Part shown: positions 39,201 through 52,672 of the stretch, piece by piece
Layout: the number at the start of each line of letters is the position of its first letter
How positions within the stretch are numbered: the stretch's first letter is position 1
Assembly (NCBI RefSeq): GCF_038396675.1
Contig: NC_088931.1
Span: 17,837,501 to 17,901,500 of the forward strand
DNA from: Hydra vulgaris
Taxonomy: Eukaryota > Cnidaria > Hydrozoa > Anthoathecata > Hydridae
Reading direction: 5' to 3'
DNA: 64,000 bases
Program-made: the position numbers and the translations under genes
Notes under the pieces: model-generated
The model's input: the letters and a program-made list of their open reading frames with translations, nothing else
Told to the model about the DNA's origin: nothing
Database searches by the model: none

Positions 39201-40384
39201 TTTTTAAATATTTACGGGAATTTAATTCATTTATTTTCGTATTTTATAGTTAAGTTTATTGGAGTTTTATTGATTTTTGCAAAACTACCGTCAAACGCTT
39301 ACTGTACGCGCCAAACGCGTGCGTATGGTCACCTTACATTTAGGAGCATTTGTATTGGTATAATAAATTTTTCATATAAAAATTACCTATTTTTGCAAGA
39401 TTCGTTAACAGTGAAAATCTCGAAATTACAAAAAAAAATTAGCACTATGATCAAGTTTAACCTTTACTTAAAACGAAATAATATAACCAAATTTAACAGT
39501 TCATTTTTTTGCTAGCTTTTTAAAACTCTTTCCCTCATGTATATAGCGTAATTTGATAAACTAATTGGTTAGCAACAACAACATCAACAACAAAAAGTAA
39601 ACCCGCTTTACTAATACTGTAAGTAAAAATTTGTAGCAAAATCTCAGCTCTCAAAAAATATAATTCAACATGTGCAAAAATTTTTTAGACTAGTTCGAGA
39701 GAAACGGTAAATTTACCTTATCGCTCTGAAAAATATCTAAAGACGGGGGAAATTTAAAAAATCTTCACTTAGAAAAAAAAAAAACCCACCCTATTAGGCA
39801 ACCAAAAGAAAAAAAAGACTGATTGACATAATAAATAAATAGTTGCAGAATCTATTTTTACGTGGTGACGAAAAAACTAGTTTAATTTAATTCTATATAA
39901 AACAAAACTGAAACATTTAAAATTAAATAACATTATCAATTCTAAAGCAAAACAACATCCCCAAAAAAATAATGTAGTGAAACCTTTTCTAAAAAAAATA
40001 ACATCTATATATACGTATATACTATTTATTTTCATGGGTGGCTTTTATTCTTCGACACCTACTTTAAATCATTTGTTGCGTCTTTTGGACGAAGTTTTTC
40101 TAAAACGTTCAATTTTTTCCGCCCTAATATGTCAGGTGACAAAACTCCCTAACATAAGCTTACTCTGTTAAACTTTTTTGAAAAAAAGTCATTTCTATTT
40201 GTGGCTATTTAAGTTCGTAGTGTGTTTTTTGTTAAAAAAATTAAAAAATTTTAAAGCTAAAACTAATGTCAAACAAGAAAGCCTTGTGTCAGATAGTTAG
40301 ACCTACAAAAATCTCGATCTAGTAAGTTGTTCTACAAAAAGAACATCTACAAAAAAGTGGAACTAATTTTCAGATAACCTACTG
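39201..40384. other. No gene seen
   Basis: AT-rich, with short A runs. Short open stretches show no recognisable domain. Confidence 0.5.
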
Positions 40385-40492
40385 CCCAGTGGGCACAGTA
40401 CGTTTTTAAAACGTTCTTTGGACGTTTTTAGTAGAATTAAACATTATAAAAACGTCTAAAAAACGTTTTAAAAACGTACTGTGCCCACTGGG
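40385..40492. mobile_element. 108 bp MITE with long perfect inverted repeats
   Basis: Ends CCCAGTGGGCACAGTACG and the exact complement CGTACTGTGCCCACTGGG. The interior repeats ACGTTTT / AAAACGT. TG flanks both ends. The whole element can fold into one hairpin. Confidence 0.9.
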
Positions 40493-40504
40493 TGAGACCT
40501 AAAC

Positions 40505-40945
40505 TGTTTTCGACCAATTGTAGTCTTTTTTATTTTTAACCGATTTATAACGTTTTCGTTTTTGACTGATTTATTTTTTGACCTATGTCATGATTTTTAT
40601 TTTCAACCGATTTAAGGATAAATTAATTTTCAACCGATTATCTGGTCTGTGTTTTTTTAATGTTATTTTTTTACAATTACAAATTTTTTTTCTTCAAATT
40701 AACAACCAATAAGTTTTCAAAGCATTCATTGAACCTTATACCTCCTGATTCTGAAAGCAGCGCTTCAACCACAGCGCCAAGACTGATCAAATTTGGCTCG
40801 TATTTAAATCAACAAGCAAATATACAAAATACGTACCGGAAAGACGTAGTAATAAAATTTAAAATACAGTAGATTGAATATTCAGTAAGTTGAAAATTCA
40901 GTAGGTCAAAAATACAGTAGGTCAACGATTTAGTAGGTTGGAAAA
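40505..40945. repeat. Degenerate short tandem motifs (AACCGATTTA; CAGTAGGTCAAAAAT)
   Basis: From about 40505 to 40645 AACCGATT-type motifs recur with irregular spacing. From 40866 to 40945 there are about five 16-17 bp units of the form CAGTAGGTYRAAAATW. A 36-codon open stretch between them has no known domain. Confidence 0.6.
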
Positions 40946-41259
40946 TTAGAAGTCCATATTTTAATTAGGTGTAAATATAAAAATCAAAAACGTCATAATC
41001 TACGATTTACGAAATTTCAAAATTAGGTTGAGTTATAGGCCACCGAAAGTCTTTCAAATATCAAGAAAAACAAAAAAAGTCTTTCAAATATTACCTTAAT
41101 CTACTCTACACTAATCCTAAACAAAACTAAAAAGGTTATGAATTTGTTAACAGATTTCAAAAAAATTTTGAATAATTTTTCCAATATATATTGCACACAA
41201 AATACATATAAATACGTATTATTATCGTGTATTATATTTTAGTATGCAGTGTACGCTCT

Positions 41260-41460
41260 CCAATCTGTTTGATGCTTCCAGAAGTCTTTACCCAGCAAAC
41301 ATTTCGTCTAAAAAAGACGTCTTTTAGATGTATAACGAACGTCTAATACGTCTAAAAGACATATTTAAGACGTCTTTTTTAGACTAAATATTTGCTGGGT
41401 ACGGTCTTATCCACAAAGTACCGTGGATGAGCATTTAACTAGGGAGATCACGCCTCTTTC
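41260..41460. mobile_element. SINE-body relic interrupted by a MITE
   Basis: Flanks of the MITE at 41292-41399 read CAGAAGTCTTTA and CGGTCTTATC...CCGTGGATGAGCATTTAACT. They match the SINE body at 17090-17140 (AGAAAGTCTTTACGG...GCGGATGAACATTTAATT). The MITE therefore landed in an older SINE tail, allowing relative dating. Confidence 0.6.
41292..41399. mobile_element. 108 bp MITE, CCCAGCAAA termini, TA duplication
   Basis: Ends CCCAGCAAACATTTCGTCT and the complement ending TTTGCTGGG, flanked by TA at 41290-41291 and 41400-41401. The interior is ACGTCTTTTAGA-rich and self-complementary. Shares its terminal CCCWGCA and TA duplication with the element at 56414-56662. Confidence 0.9.
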
Positions 41461-41557
41461 AAAAAATATCATATTATTTCAACTATGTACATAGAAATTA
41501 GCAGTAAAAACTAAGAGTAAATTTTCTTTCTTTGAATAACAAAAAAAATTTGAAAAG

Positions 41558-41705
41558 TTAAGCGGCCGTGGCACAGTGCACAGCGAGTTGAATTAAGTAA
41601 AAAAAGGAAAAAAACGTCAAACTATTAGGTAAGTGTGACCCGGCTTGTAGGCGTTTCTTAGTCTGAGCAAAATGACACAAACTAAGAAAGGCCGCCCTAA
41701 TTTTT
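41558..41705 (+). mobile_element. SINE-like relic
   Basis: GGCCGTGGCACAGTGCACAGC resembles the SINE heads elsewhere (CCGTGACGCAGTGGTAGC). The following GTGTGACCCGGCTTGTAGGCG resembles a SINE body. The B box is lost. Confidence 0.4.
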
Positions 41706-42109
41706 AATTAACCATTTAAAAAGTATCAGAGAACAACAATTGGTTAAATAAATGAAATTTTTATCCTCGCAATGTTGATTGGGCAAACGTTGCCCTAATA
41801 GCAGTTTATAAACTTTATACTTTTATATTAAAAAATTCATACAAAAAAAAAAAAGAAGTGAAAATATAAAAAGACCTTTTCAAATCTCAATAAAGAAAGA
41901 GTCAATCTAATTAAAGAACAAATTTTCAAATTGAAAAAAGAAAAATTAAACTCATATTAACTTCTGTTACTTATCATTAAATTCATCTACTATTGACCAC
42001 TTTTTATACATATAAAGAATAAAAATATAATCGAATTTCTAAATTCGAAATAAAAGTATTAAAGACTCAAAACTTCATAGAAATTTAAATTAAAATATTT
42101 TTATTGCTT

Positions 42110-42345
42110 AGGAAGTGGCACTTTTCTGGCATTCGTATGAGCAAATTCAAGTCTCAGCTCCCTCATATTTAACAATTTGTTGTTTTGCTCTCACTAGAAA
42201 TAATCTAAAGTTTTTTCAGTTTTTCTTGACTGATGCTTGATCATAAATAGTTTTTGATCAACTTTAGTTGGAAAAGATCTTTCGTGTTGACAGACAGTGA
42301 CTGGAACTGTTAGCAAGGTTCTCAATGCAATAGAAGTATTGCGGA
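42110..42345 (-). pseudogene. hAT C-terminal dimerisation fragment
   Basis: Minus-strand peptides ALRTLLTVPVTVCQHERSF, and after a frame change KLKLIKNYL, SSISQEKLKKL. These match the end of hAT transposases (LLTLPVTVASAERSFSKLK...MSQxRL). Adjacent upstream coding remains (42400-43256) look unrelated. Confidence 0.6.
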
Positions 42346-42399
42346 ACATTTCTTCAATATCATGTGTAAATATAAACGTTAGAATACCAACACATTACA

Positions 42400-43256
42400 A
42401 GACTGAGATAATTTTGAATCAGTCAACGAGTTAACTACTTTTCCGTCAAATATTGTCATATCAAATATAAAAGTAACCTTTGTGGTAATTACTCTACCAG
42501 CAATATTTAGATCCAGCGAGAAAGGTTAAAATGTACTTGTTTTAAATTAAAGATTGGCTTCTTCTTCTTTACACAATATTGAAGTCTCTTTTTTATTCTG
42601 CAAGTGGATAGGCCTACAAAAGTGGCAGCTAGAGCATTTTGAATTTTTCTCAAAGTCAATTTTTTCAAAATTAATGAAAATATTGAAAATAAATTACAAT
42701 TGTGTGCTAAACAGACTATCTTCTTGCATTATCTCTGCAATCATTATCATTATATTCTATATAATTTTGGGTATCAAGTTTTTTGTTTATAAATGCTTTG
42801 AGATGAGGCTAAAAATTCCATTCATCTCAACCTCAAAACATTCACTTAAATTAATCATAACTATAATACTAGTTGTAGTATGGTTCAGCATGTTTTGTAA
42901 AGAGAATTTTGCTAAGATATAAGTAAATTGAACACCATCAGGATAACATTTCAATTTTTCTTCTCCAAGCATTTTAAGGCTCGGATATATTTTCTCATTC
43001 TGAGACATAGTTGAGTGTTACAACATCTGGCAAAAGGAAATCTGTTTGAGTTTTTAAAAAATGTAATACCAAGTGTTTTATCATAAACTTTTTTTGAACA
43101 GTTTTTCAAACAGACAGTCAGTTGTATTGTGTATTCAGGTTGCGTATCTTGTGTGTTCAATATGCAGCTTTGCCTTTTAATACAAAGTTGGATTCCAGCG
43201 TCAAGCGGTACAGGTTTTAATTTCGTCATATTGTGAGTATTTGACAACTCATTCAA
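42400..43256 (-). pseudogene. Unrecognised coding remnant with DGKVVNSLTDSK motif
   Basis: The minus strand is open for 101 codons from 43256 (MNELSNTHNMTKLKPVPLD, LNTQDTQPEYTIQLTVCLK, FKNSNRFPFARCC). It then reads LKMLGEEKLKCYPDGVQ and, after stops, FIFDMTIFDGKVVNSLTDSK. The last motif recalls the first-Asp region of Transib-like transposases (DGKVxNxxT...), but I am not sure. Broken by stops; no TIRs seen. Confidence 0.35.
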
Positions 43257-43489
43257 ACAAACAAATTTTTTTACTTTTTTTATAAGTAACTCTATACAAA
43301 TTAAAATAGGAAATAAAAAAAAATGTTATGTGTTATTGGAATAATAATGCAGAAACATATATTTACGAGTGAATATACTAATTACGATATACTACATTTA
43401 GAAAAAGGTTTTAGCATTTTTAATAGGAAATCAATAAACTTATCTTTAAAATCTTAATTTCTTTCTAGATATCTGTCTAAATTTGTATA

Positions 43490-44060
43490 TTTATCTTATA
43501 AATGTTTTATACTTTTCATCTAAGACTGACAATAATCTAGATCTTCCTATATTTATGAACAGTAATTTACTCGATGAGTCATCTACCCTTACCTTCTAGG
43601 ATTAACTCTTACTTCCGATCTTTCTTGGAAACCATATATCAAATCTACCAAGGTTGCATCACTTTATTGTGCTCGCCACTTTCTTACTCAGGATTCTATT
43701 CTTTATATTTATAAATCTCAAATCCTTTTTTGTAAAGAGTACTGTAGCCATTTCTGGAGCGGATAATTGAATGATGCTCTTTCTCTTTTAGATAAGGTGC
43801 AAAAATGCATTGTAAACATAGTTAGATCTGCTCTTGCAGCCAAAATTTAACCATTATCACATTATTGCATTGTTGCTTCTCATTTTCTTTTCTATAAATA
43901 CTTTAATGGACACTGCTCTAAAGAGCTAGCATCTATTGTGTCATCAACTTAAATTCATTTTCGTGTTACTCGTCATTTATTTAAGTCTCATACTTTTACT
44001 GCGGCTATTCCTAAGTACTTCAAAAATTCTTACTTGTCCTGATTCGTTATCTTGATCTAT
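43490..44060 (+). mobile_element. LINE fragment, C-terminal reverse-transcriptase region
   Basis: Plus-strand peptides LGLTLTSDLSWKPYIKSTK, ASLYCARHFLTQDSILYIYK, SQILFCKEYCSHFWSG and ALSLLDKVQKCIVNIV, interrupted by stops. This is the post-YxDD end of a jockey/CR1-like RT. The same family occurs on the minus strand at 58590-59370. Confidence 0.75.
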
Positions 44061-44099
44061 AAACTTCATCTTTTTTCTTCAAGTAATTTCCAATTCTAA

Positions 44100-45460
44100 T
44101 ACTGGTTGCTAGCAACCTTGTTGAAAGTAAAGATGTCAAAAAAAAAAAAAAAAAAATTCAAAACTTTTTAAACCTTTCCCTGTTATGGGGGAGGTAAGTG
44201 CAACGGGACCAACAACTTCGTCCGACAAATAATAATGACAGAATACTAATAATAAAATATTTGTCTCTTTATTTTTTTTTTTTACTTTTATCAAAATTTC
44301 GATCATTATTTAGTCTTGTTAACTTATCTTAACCTTATTAGAATAACATATAGATATGATTTTAATCTCTTAGAAAGTTTAAGTTTTCGACCTGCTATGG
44401 TACTTTACTAATTTACCAGAGTTTTTCTTTCAAGACATCTGTCTAAATTTGTATATTTACCTTATAAATTCTTATAGTTTTAATTGTGTTTTCTATTTTT
44501 CATCTAAGCTTAACGAGCTCGTGTTGTATGAAGATAAACAGATTAATCTGTTTATTGCCATTTGAGAAAATTCAAAAATAATAATTAATTTATAAAAAAC
44601 ATATAAAAAAATTAATATGAAAAAACGCATAAAAATGGGCTGTTTTACTTTTAGTTAAAAAGTGACATACTTTGCAAAAAAATCCAAAATAATAATTTAT
44701 CTACAAAATGATTAATACTTTTGAAATTTTCATACACTTCATTTGAGAGCCAACATAACATACTTTTGAAAAACTTTTTTTAATTAAAATTAAGGACCCA
44801 TAAAATGTTTAAAGGTCTTGAGGCACCCTTAAAAATATTTTTCATATGGAAATCTTTTAAAATCAGTGTTATTTTACTATAAAAAACAGTGTACTAGCTG
44901 CAGATATTTTTCAAAAATGTTGTTTTTTGAACCACTTGGTGTAGTTAAAGCGATTTACAAATTATTCAAATTCTTTTATTTGAAACTAGCATGATTTTAT
45001 CAGCGTATTATGTCCATAGAGCTTTCGATGTTATAATTTTTTTTTTGCTTTTGGTTTTTTAATATTTAAAGAAACTTTTTTTTATATATAAATACTTTTC
45101 ACAACCTTTTTAGTACCCGTAAGAGCAAATCTAAAGAACCCCATTTTGGAGTTTTTAGATCAATTCCGCTCATCGGCGTTAACATGAATTTAGTTAAAGT
45201 CTTTTGAAAAAGTGCCTTAATATACTATAGATCATAGTTCTAGTTGGTTCTGACATATATTAACTATTTATAGTTGTCAAAACACAATACTTCTGTCCAT
45301 TTTCACAAAAAATACAAGAATTCCAACCAAAAAAGAGCTTATAGTTAAGAAGAATTGCCAATAAACGATCAGAACCGATCATTTTATTAAACTATGATGT
45401 TTATTTTACCTAAACAGCGTATTTATTTAAAAATCTTATTAAAATTTTGGCAAGCGATTG
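44100..45460. other. No gene seen
   Basis: Poly-A run at about 44138-44155, then AT-rich sequence without recognisable coding or repeat structure. Confidence 0.5.
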
Positions 45461-45467
45461 TGATTTT

Positions 45468-45533
45468 TTGCGGAAAAACTCAGACCAAAGATTTTTCTTT
45501 TAAAAAAAAAATCTTCGGTCTGGGTTTTTTTGC
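45468..45533. repeat. Imperfect 66 bp palindrome
   Basis: AAACTCAGACCAAAGATTTTT pairs with AAAATCTTCGGTCTGGGTTT around a CTTTTAAAA centre. GC and TTTTTTGC-type ends suggest a collapsed MITE. Confidence 0.7.
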
Positions 45534-45696
45534 TATAAACATTTATATTTTATGATACCGCAAAATTTATCATTTTAATTTTTTTTGTCTTTTCATAAGT
45601 CACTGACCTGATCATTAAACGGAAATGTGTCGTAGTTAACCAAATATCATACAGGCGCTAAAAAATATTAAAATTGCCGTAACTACACCGAGCACC

Positions 45697-46934
<1,238 letters not shown>

Positions 46935-49900
46935 CGTCACGATCATAGCACAATCGCTTAAGTCATTTTTTCTTATTTTGAGAAGACTAAAAAAAACTGA
47001 ATAACTTCGGTATTTCTTTTGCTACGTCACTTTGGTTTATTTTGTGGCATCTTATAACTTAGATGCTTTCATATATTACTTTAAAAGTGATTTGTGTATT
47101 GCCGTTGAGCCACAATAGGATGTAGGCGATTGGTATCCTTAGAAAATGACTTAGGCAAATGACTTAGGCAATAAAACAAGTTCTTATTATGATTTTGGCG
47201 ATTGTGATTCTAATGATTAGTATGTAATAGCATTACTGAAACATTTAATGTATTTAAGATAACTTTTCAAATTATTCAAATATTATATTGTAAGGTAACT
47301 TTTCTAGTTGCGTATTGAATAATTGTTATTGCTCAAAGTTCATTGAAATGAAAGTGCATCATAAAATGCATGTACATCTTTGGGTAAAATAGTTTTCATG
47401 CTTTGAAGATTATCAAACTTTCTTTTGCTGATAGGTCTACAATTAGTGTATATATGGAGCCATTCAACTGTGTTCTGGGTGCTCCTGAAACAAGTGTGTA
47501 ATGAGTTCCACTCACTGGAACCTCTAAAAAGTTTGTACTCCACTTTTCCATCAGGGTGGTACCAGAGCATGCTAACCTTGCTTACTGTGGGATCGCCAAC
47601 TTTTTTACCTGGTCTAATGCTGGTAAAGTAGGTCTCTTTTAATTTGGCAAAGTCACTGATTCACAAAATATGGCTTGGGGTTTCGCTTGGCAGTCTGCAT
47701 CATTACAACTAAATCTCTGGGTGTGTACACGTCACTGACAATATTTCTCTCAATGAAACTGTGCATTGCATCACATTTAATGTCCGTATGTCCAGAAACA
47801 AGATACTTTTGATAGATAGAGACACCTGTCTCTTTTAATAAACAATAGTAAATTTTTGATAAATATGCTTTTTTGTTTTGATAGCCATAACCGTCGCTCC
47901 ATATTATAAGTTCTTTGATGTTTCTGTTTGCATGAAGTATGGTTTTAAAACGTGAGTATTGCAAATATGCAAATACTTCACTTGAGACATGCTCTTCAGT
48001 TTCGTCCCATACATAACAATATCCATCTCGATTACACATGTTATACATTTTGAAATTATGCACCTGTAGCTTTGTCTTGTAATACAATGCGCTTGCTTTA
48101 CTCTGAGGATAAAGTAGCACTGACTGAGTGTCCATAGTCCAAACTGACACACTTTCATCCATTAATCCTCTTTCTTTGTCTTGATCTTTTTGCTTTCGAG
48201 CATCATCTTTCAAAGCTAAATGAGTCTGGTGTTCTTCTGCAGTAATGTTTCCCATTTTTGCTGCGATATAAGTGTCACATTGGTCTTTGCGAGGCATAAA
48301 AACTGACATCTTGAGAGAGTGAAAGGTTTTCTTAAAATATGTTAATCCAGCTACTCTTCTTTTAGCAGAGATTGCATCTGATGTATATTAGTTATATAAA
48401 TCAATTACCTTTGTGCCTGGCTCTTTTTTTTTCCTTATAGGCTCAAACCTTTCAACAATAATGAGAGTCCATACAGGGTACTTTAAGTAGCCACTCTTTT
48501 ATAAATTGTGCGTCTTCATCGGACATGTTTTTACTAGGAACAGATTTTTCAATCTCTTCCATATCATCTAGACATTTACCAGTTCCAGCATTTAGCCAAT
48601 CATTAATAGTTCTCTCTGGCATTCCTAAAGTGGAACAAAACATTATTTTGCACACTTGTACAACAGTTCCATTTTGAAGTCTCAACTTATACATGAAATT
48701 ATGAGACCTTTTGTTATTTTCTGATTTCTTTTGTTTCTTTGAAACAGATGTTTCCATGGCTCTGACAACATTTTGCCTCTCACTCCAGGATGTCATTTCC
48801 CAAAAAGATGTATAGATCAAATCTCTTTCTTCTTCTGCTACATTCCAACAGTTTCTGAGTTTTGATTTCTGGCAAAATCGAGAGTCACATTTTTTACCCA
48901 TCTTTCTTTCTTCATTAACAACTGCTCGTCTGCTGGTATACTCTTCACCTTTAAGCCTCTTTGTCTTTGCCACATTTTCATTCCATATTTCTGGCTGTGG
49001 TCTATTGCTTTTCTTTCTCTTTACTCGTTCTGCTAAACGACCTAAACTAGAAGAGTCCAGTTCAGATGGCTGATATTCATTTTCTCTTGAAGGTCTATCA
49101 TCTATGGCTTCCTTTTCTAAATGTTCAGACACGCAATTTAAAGGTGAAACTAAATATGTATCAACTGTATATACAAGAACATTATGGCCAGATTCCTATT
49201 AAATCTCTGATGCTTGTATCAGGCTTCAATAAGGGAGGAACTTAATTCAATATTTGTCTCTTCCCTCTGGTCTTGTTCATTGACTAATATCCCAACAGGG
49301 AGAAAGCTATCATCACATGTTTCCTCGACATCATTGGAACCTGAACATTAAAATAAGTTTTTGAATTAAATGCTTAGATATTGAATCTCTACATACAACA
49401 TTATTGAGTCATAATATAAATTCACTACACGTTTCAAAGTCGGTTGACTCTAGACCAAGTATTTTTCCTCTAGGCCTATCTAATACATGTATAAGGTTTC
49501 TTTTACTTTATACATTAAAACAAAAGAATATTATTATATTATTTGTTTTAATTAAATTAAACACTCGAATAATCAAGAAACTATAACTATAATAGGCAAA
49601 CTATCACAATTGCCTAAATCATTTTTTCTCAAAGAGAAATCACAGCAGACATTTTTTTCCTTTAGTGCATGACTTAACTGTGCTTAAACTTAAACGATTT
49701 ATACTTTAAATATTAGTAAACATATATGTGATAAAATATATATTTCTTATTAATCAATATTTTAAAAAATTCTTACTTTCATCCAATATTCTTCTGACTT
49801 CTGAATCACTGTAGAAAAGCGGCGTGGTATGAGTAGTCATGTTGAAGAAAACAAGTCAACTAAAGTAAAAATGCGGATTTAGGCAGAAATAAAAAAAATA

Positions 49901-50036
49901 AAAATAAACTGCTTTCTGATTGGTTTAAGACATAGGCGATTTGCCACATAATAGAAGACTCTATAAGCTATATATTTCAACTCTTAACTCAAAACCCGCA
50001 AAAAATGACTTAGGCGATTGTGCTATGTCGTGACGA
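46935..50036 (-). mobile_element. 3.1 kb DNA transposon with CGTCACGAYCATAGCAC termini
   Basis: Left end CGTCACGATCATAGCACAAT and the complement at the right end (...GTGCTATGTCGTGACG, 50036) match over about 38 bases, including CGCYTAAGTCATTTTTT. One base is extra on the left. A copy of TGACTTAGG also occurs near 47140. The two-exon gene inside runs on the minus strand. The superfamily could not be fixed from the termini. Confidence 0.8.
47340..49840 (-). pseudogene. Two-exon transposase-like gene with DGYGYQNK and GHTDIKCDAMH blocks
   Basis: Exon 1 (49840-49777) encodes MTTHTTPLFYSDSEVRRILDE and has a GTAAGA donor. The phase fits the acceptor at 49341, and exon 2 (from 49340) continues SSNDVEETCDDSFLPVGILV. 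The body (49132-48452 and 48309-47653) shows KCDSRFCQKS, a basic N-terminal DNA-binding-like region, PMDSHYC-type sequence, FMPRKDQCDTY and VSVWTMDTQSVLLYPQ. Then come IIWSDGYGYQNKKAYL and YLVSGHTDIKCDAMHSFIER. The end is RPGKKVGDPTV and LWYHPDGKVEYKL. Acidic residues in MDTQ, SDGYGYQN and the GHT...H block suggest a DDE-like core. Stops after SLIEA and HYC and a slip near 47655 suggest decay. Confidence 0.6.
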
Positions 50037-50039
50037 TAT

Positions 50040-50900
50040 ATTGTAATTGAAAAAACTTATTTTTGTTCGACGGTTTTATTGAGCTTGCTTCAACTACGTA
50101 CGCTTATGAACGAATAGTTATCTGCACGTGGTTTTTGAAATTGGTCGCTAATGTTGTAACGGCTGTTTATTTTGGTGTTTTGGTGTTTAGTTTTGTTACT
50201 AATACTTTTTACATAGCAAATAGAATATATTTAGTTTGTATAATCTTTAAGAAATCTTTCTTTTGACTAAACACAGCAACAATAAGTTTTTAAGGTATTG
50301 GCTAAATTATATTTAGAATACTAACATTTTCACAGAAAAAGTAATATTTTGTTAATGATTAACCAAAACAAAACACAAATGTTGTACATTAACTTAATTT
50401 ATAAATTTGTTTTTGCCATACTGCACCTTTGCCGTGTTTACTTCAAGTGTATTTACTAGCTTTTGTGCTAATTATAATAAAGTTATTTAAATTTATTTTT
50501 GATTTTTTAAACTGTTTTTCAATATTTTATTTTATATTTTTCTGCGCAAACTGATTTAAACCGTTTTTTTTTTATATATGATATTGTTAAAATTAAAGAT
50601 AAAACAGGTAAGGTGTCACAAACCTTAAATATTTCTTGTTGAATTTGTAAAAAACTATTAAACAAATGTAATTATATATATAAGTAGATCTAAAAGATTC
50701 CATTAATTTATAGATAGTATTAAGTTTTTGTTAGTTTTTTTTTAAATTATCTTTTATATAATTTTGAAAATAATCATAAAAATACTAAAAAAGTTCAATA
50801 ATAAAATGTAGCTGGGGCTAGGTTTGTAACCAGGACTGCATAAACATTTATACATCATAAAGTATATATTTTTAATTCAAAGTTCATATTATATTTTGTA
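50040..50900. other. No gene seen
   Basis: T-rich, with short hydrophobic frames only. Nothing recognisable. Confidence 0.5.
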
Positions 50901-50924
50901 TATATATATGTATATATAAACATC

Positions 50925-51035
50925 ATTATGGTCAACACGATCATCATAATCATCATTACCATTATCATCATAATCATCATCATCATCATTAACATCATCG
51001 TCATCATCATCATTAACATCATCATTATCGTCAGG
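50925..51035. repeat. (ATC)n trinucleotide microsatellite
   Basis: Imperfect CAT/ATC repeats with AACATC interruptions. The minus-strand poly-Asp frame is an artefact. Confidence 0.9.
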
Positions 51036-51479
51036 CTTTAGTCTTCCTCTTCTATTCTGTTTCTCTAATATAGACAATCTAGAGCATTTTCTTTCATTAA
51101 CTAAAGCTCATTCATATAATATGTAAAGCACTCTCTTCAAGTTTTCTTACTCATACCACTACCATTTTCTCCTGAAGCTGCTACCTCTCTTCATGCTAAT
51201 AGCTAAATCACTTTAATCTTCTCTAACAAACATTGTTCAATACAGCGTTTTTTTCTAATTTGTTTAAGAATATGCCTCCTTTTCTTGTCTTGCTAGAGTC
51301 ACACCACACATCCATCTGACCATCTTCTTTTTCAAATACTACACCATATAAATACTAAAGTTTATATAAATATAAAAGGATATTGTATGGCAGCATCTAA
51401 ATAAATAGCAAACATGTATGCTTATATTTAAATTATATATGTATTAGTCTGCATCATGAAAGCTTTTATTCCTTCTGAA

Positions 51480-52020
51480 ATAAAAGTTTGGAAGCTTTTA
51501 TTCCTAAAATTCCTATAAAGCGTAATCATTTTTTTGATCTTTTTGACAAGAATATCTCTCTTAAGAACAAATGTCCTTTTATTATGGCAAGAAGCTAATG
51601 CAAAAAGGTCCTGTTTGATGTTAAGCTCTTTTATTCTAAGTTTACTAAATTTTGTAACTTATCTCAGATGTTAGGTTTTAGTGAATTTTGGAAAGTCTTC
51701 AAGAGTGTTATTACCTAAAGTCTAATTTTTAATCTTAAATTCATGGGTCTGTTTTTTTTTTAATTCTCCCTAGAATAGGGCAGAGTTATTTAGAAACAAC
51801 TTTTCCTCTAACTTGGCTCTTGAATCTAATAACCGTATTCTTCCTGTCATAACAGTTAAACAGAATAACCCGTTGTTAAACATCCAAATCACTCTGGCTT
51901 CTAATGCTAAAGTTAATTCTCAATTAAACACATCTGCAGTTTGTGATTCAGACAAGATTTCCATCATAATCCTGAAAAAGTATTCTCCAGCTAAACTATT
52001 AAAAAGTGCTTAATAAGTGG
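51480..52020 (+). mobile_element. LINE fragment, region leading into the reverse transcriptase
   Basis: Plus-strand peptides FSEFWKVFKSVIT, FSSNLALESNNRILPV and LNTSAVCDSDKISIIILKKY then SPAKLLKSA. These match the block before and including the (G)PDGIP.IVLKKCSPEL segment of jockey/CR1-like LINE RTs, with GPDG changed to DSDK. Stops in between. Confidence 0.65.
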
Positions 52021-52398
52021 TTCCAATTTTTAAAAGCTGCAGAAAACACTTTGACCTCTCCATCTTCAGTTAACCGTTTCCTAGCTTTTTAGCCAGTATT
52101 TAATAAATAGTAAATGTAAGCATAAAATTATAATATACAAAGTAATATAAATTTTTTTTAGCCCGAGCTATCAACCCCTGCTAAATCTTAAAGATTTGCT
52201 GGAACCGGGTCGGGTTTGCATAAAGTCTCATTTTAGGCCAGGGCCCTAGTCAATTACTACTATTACTACTACTGACAATGCATAAATTTCACCATGCTCA
52301 TCTTATCAATACAGGTCGACACCTTTCTTTTTGATTTGTATTTTATAGACTTGAATGAACCAGGTTTATCAATATTTGACCCCTGTTTCTATGTGTGC

Positions 52399-52402
<4 letters not shown>

Positions 52403-52446
<44 letters not shown>
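52403..52446. repeat. (AT)n microsatellite
   Basis: About 44 bp of AT dinucleotides with GTAT-rich flanks. Confidence 0.9.
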
Positions 52447-52450
<4 letters not shown>

Positions 52451-52616
52451 GTATGTGTGGATTTATGTATGTATGTATATCAAATTTATACTTATCAGCC
52501 AGAGGGACGCCAGTGTCCCAAGACATGCTTTCATTCGCAAAGTGTTGTAAACACATAGTTGGCATGAATTGTTATAATCAATACATAATATTGGTATAGG
52601 TTATTACAATCTAAAC

Positions 52617-52672
52617 CAATTTAAATATAAGCCACATACAAATTTTTTGTATGTGGCTTATATTTAAATTAT
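52617..52672. repeat. Perfect hairpin of about 56 bp
   Basis: AATTTAAATATAAGCCACAT and ATGTGGCTTATATTTAAATT, each extended by ACAAA / TTTGT, surround a short T-rich loop. A second small inverted repeat (TAGTATACC / GGTATACTA) lies near 52786-52830. Confidence 0.85.

Noticed and set aside
50889..51077. Poly-aspartate minus-strand frame
   Set aside because: Translation of an ATC microsatellite.
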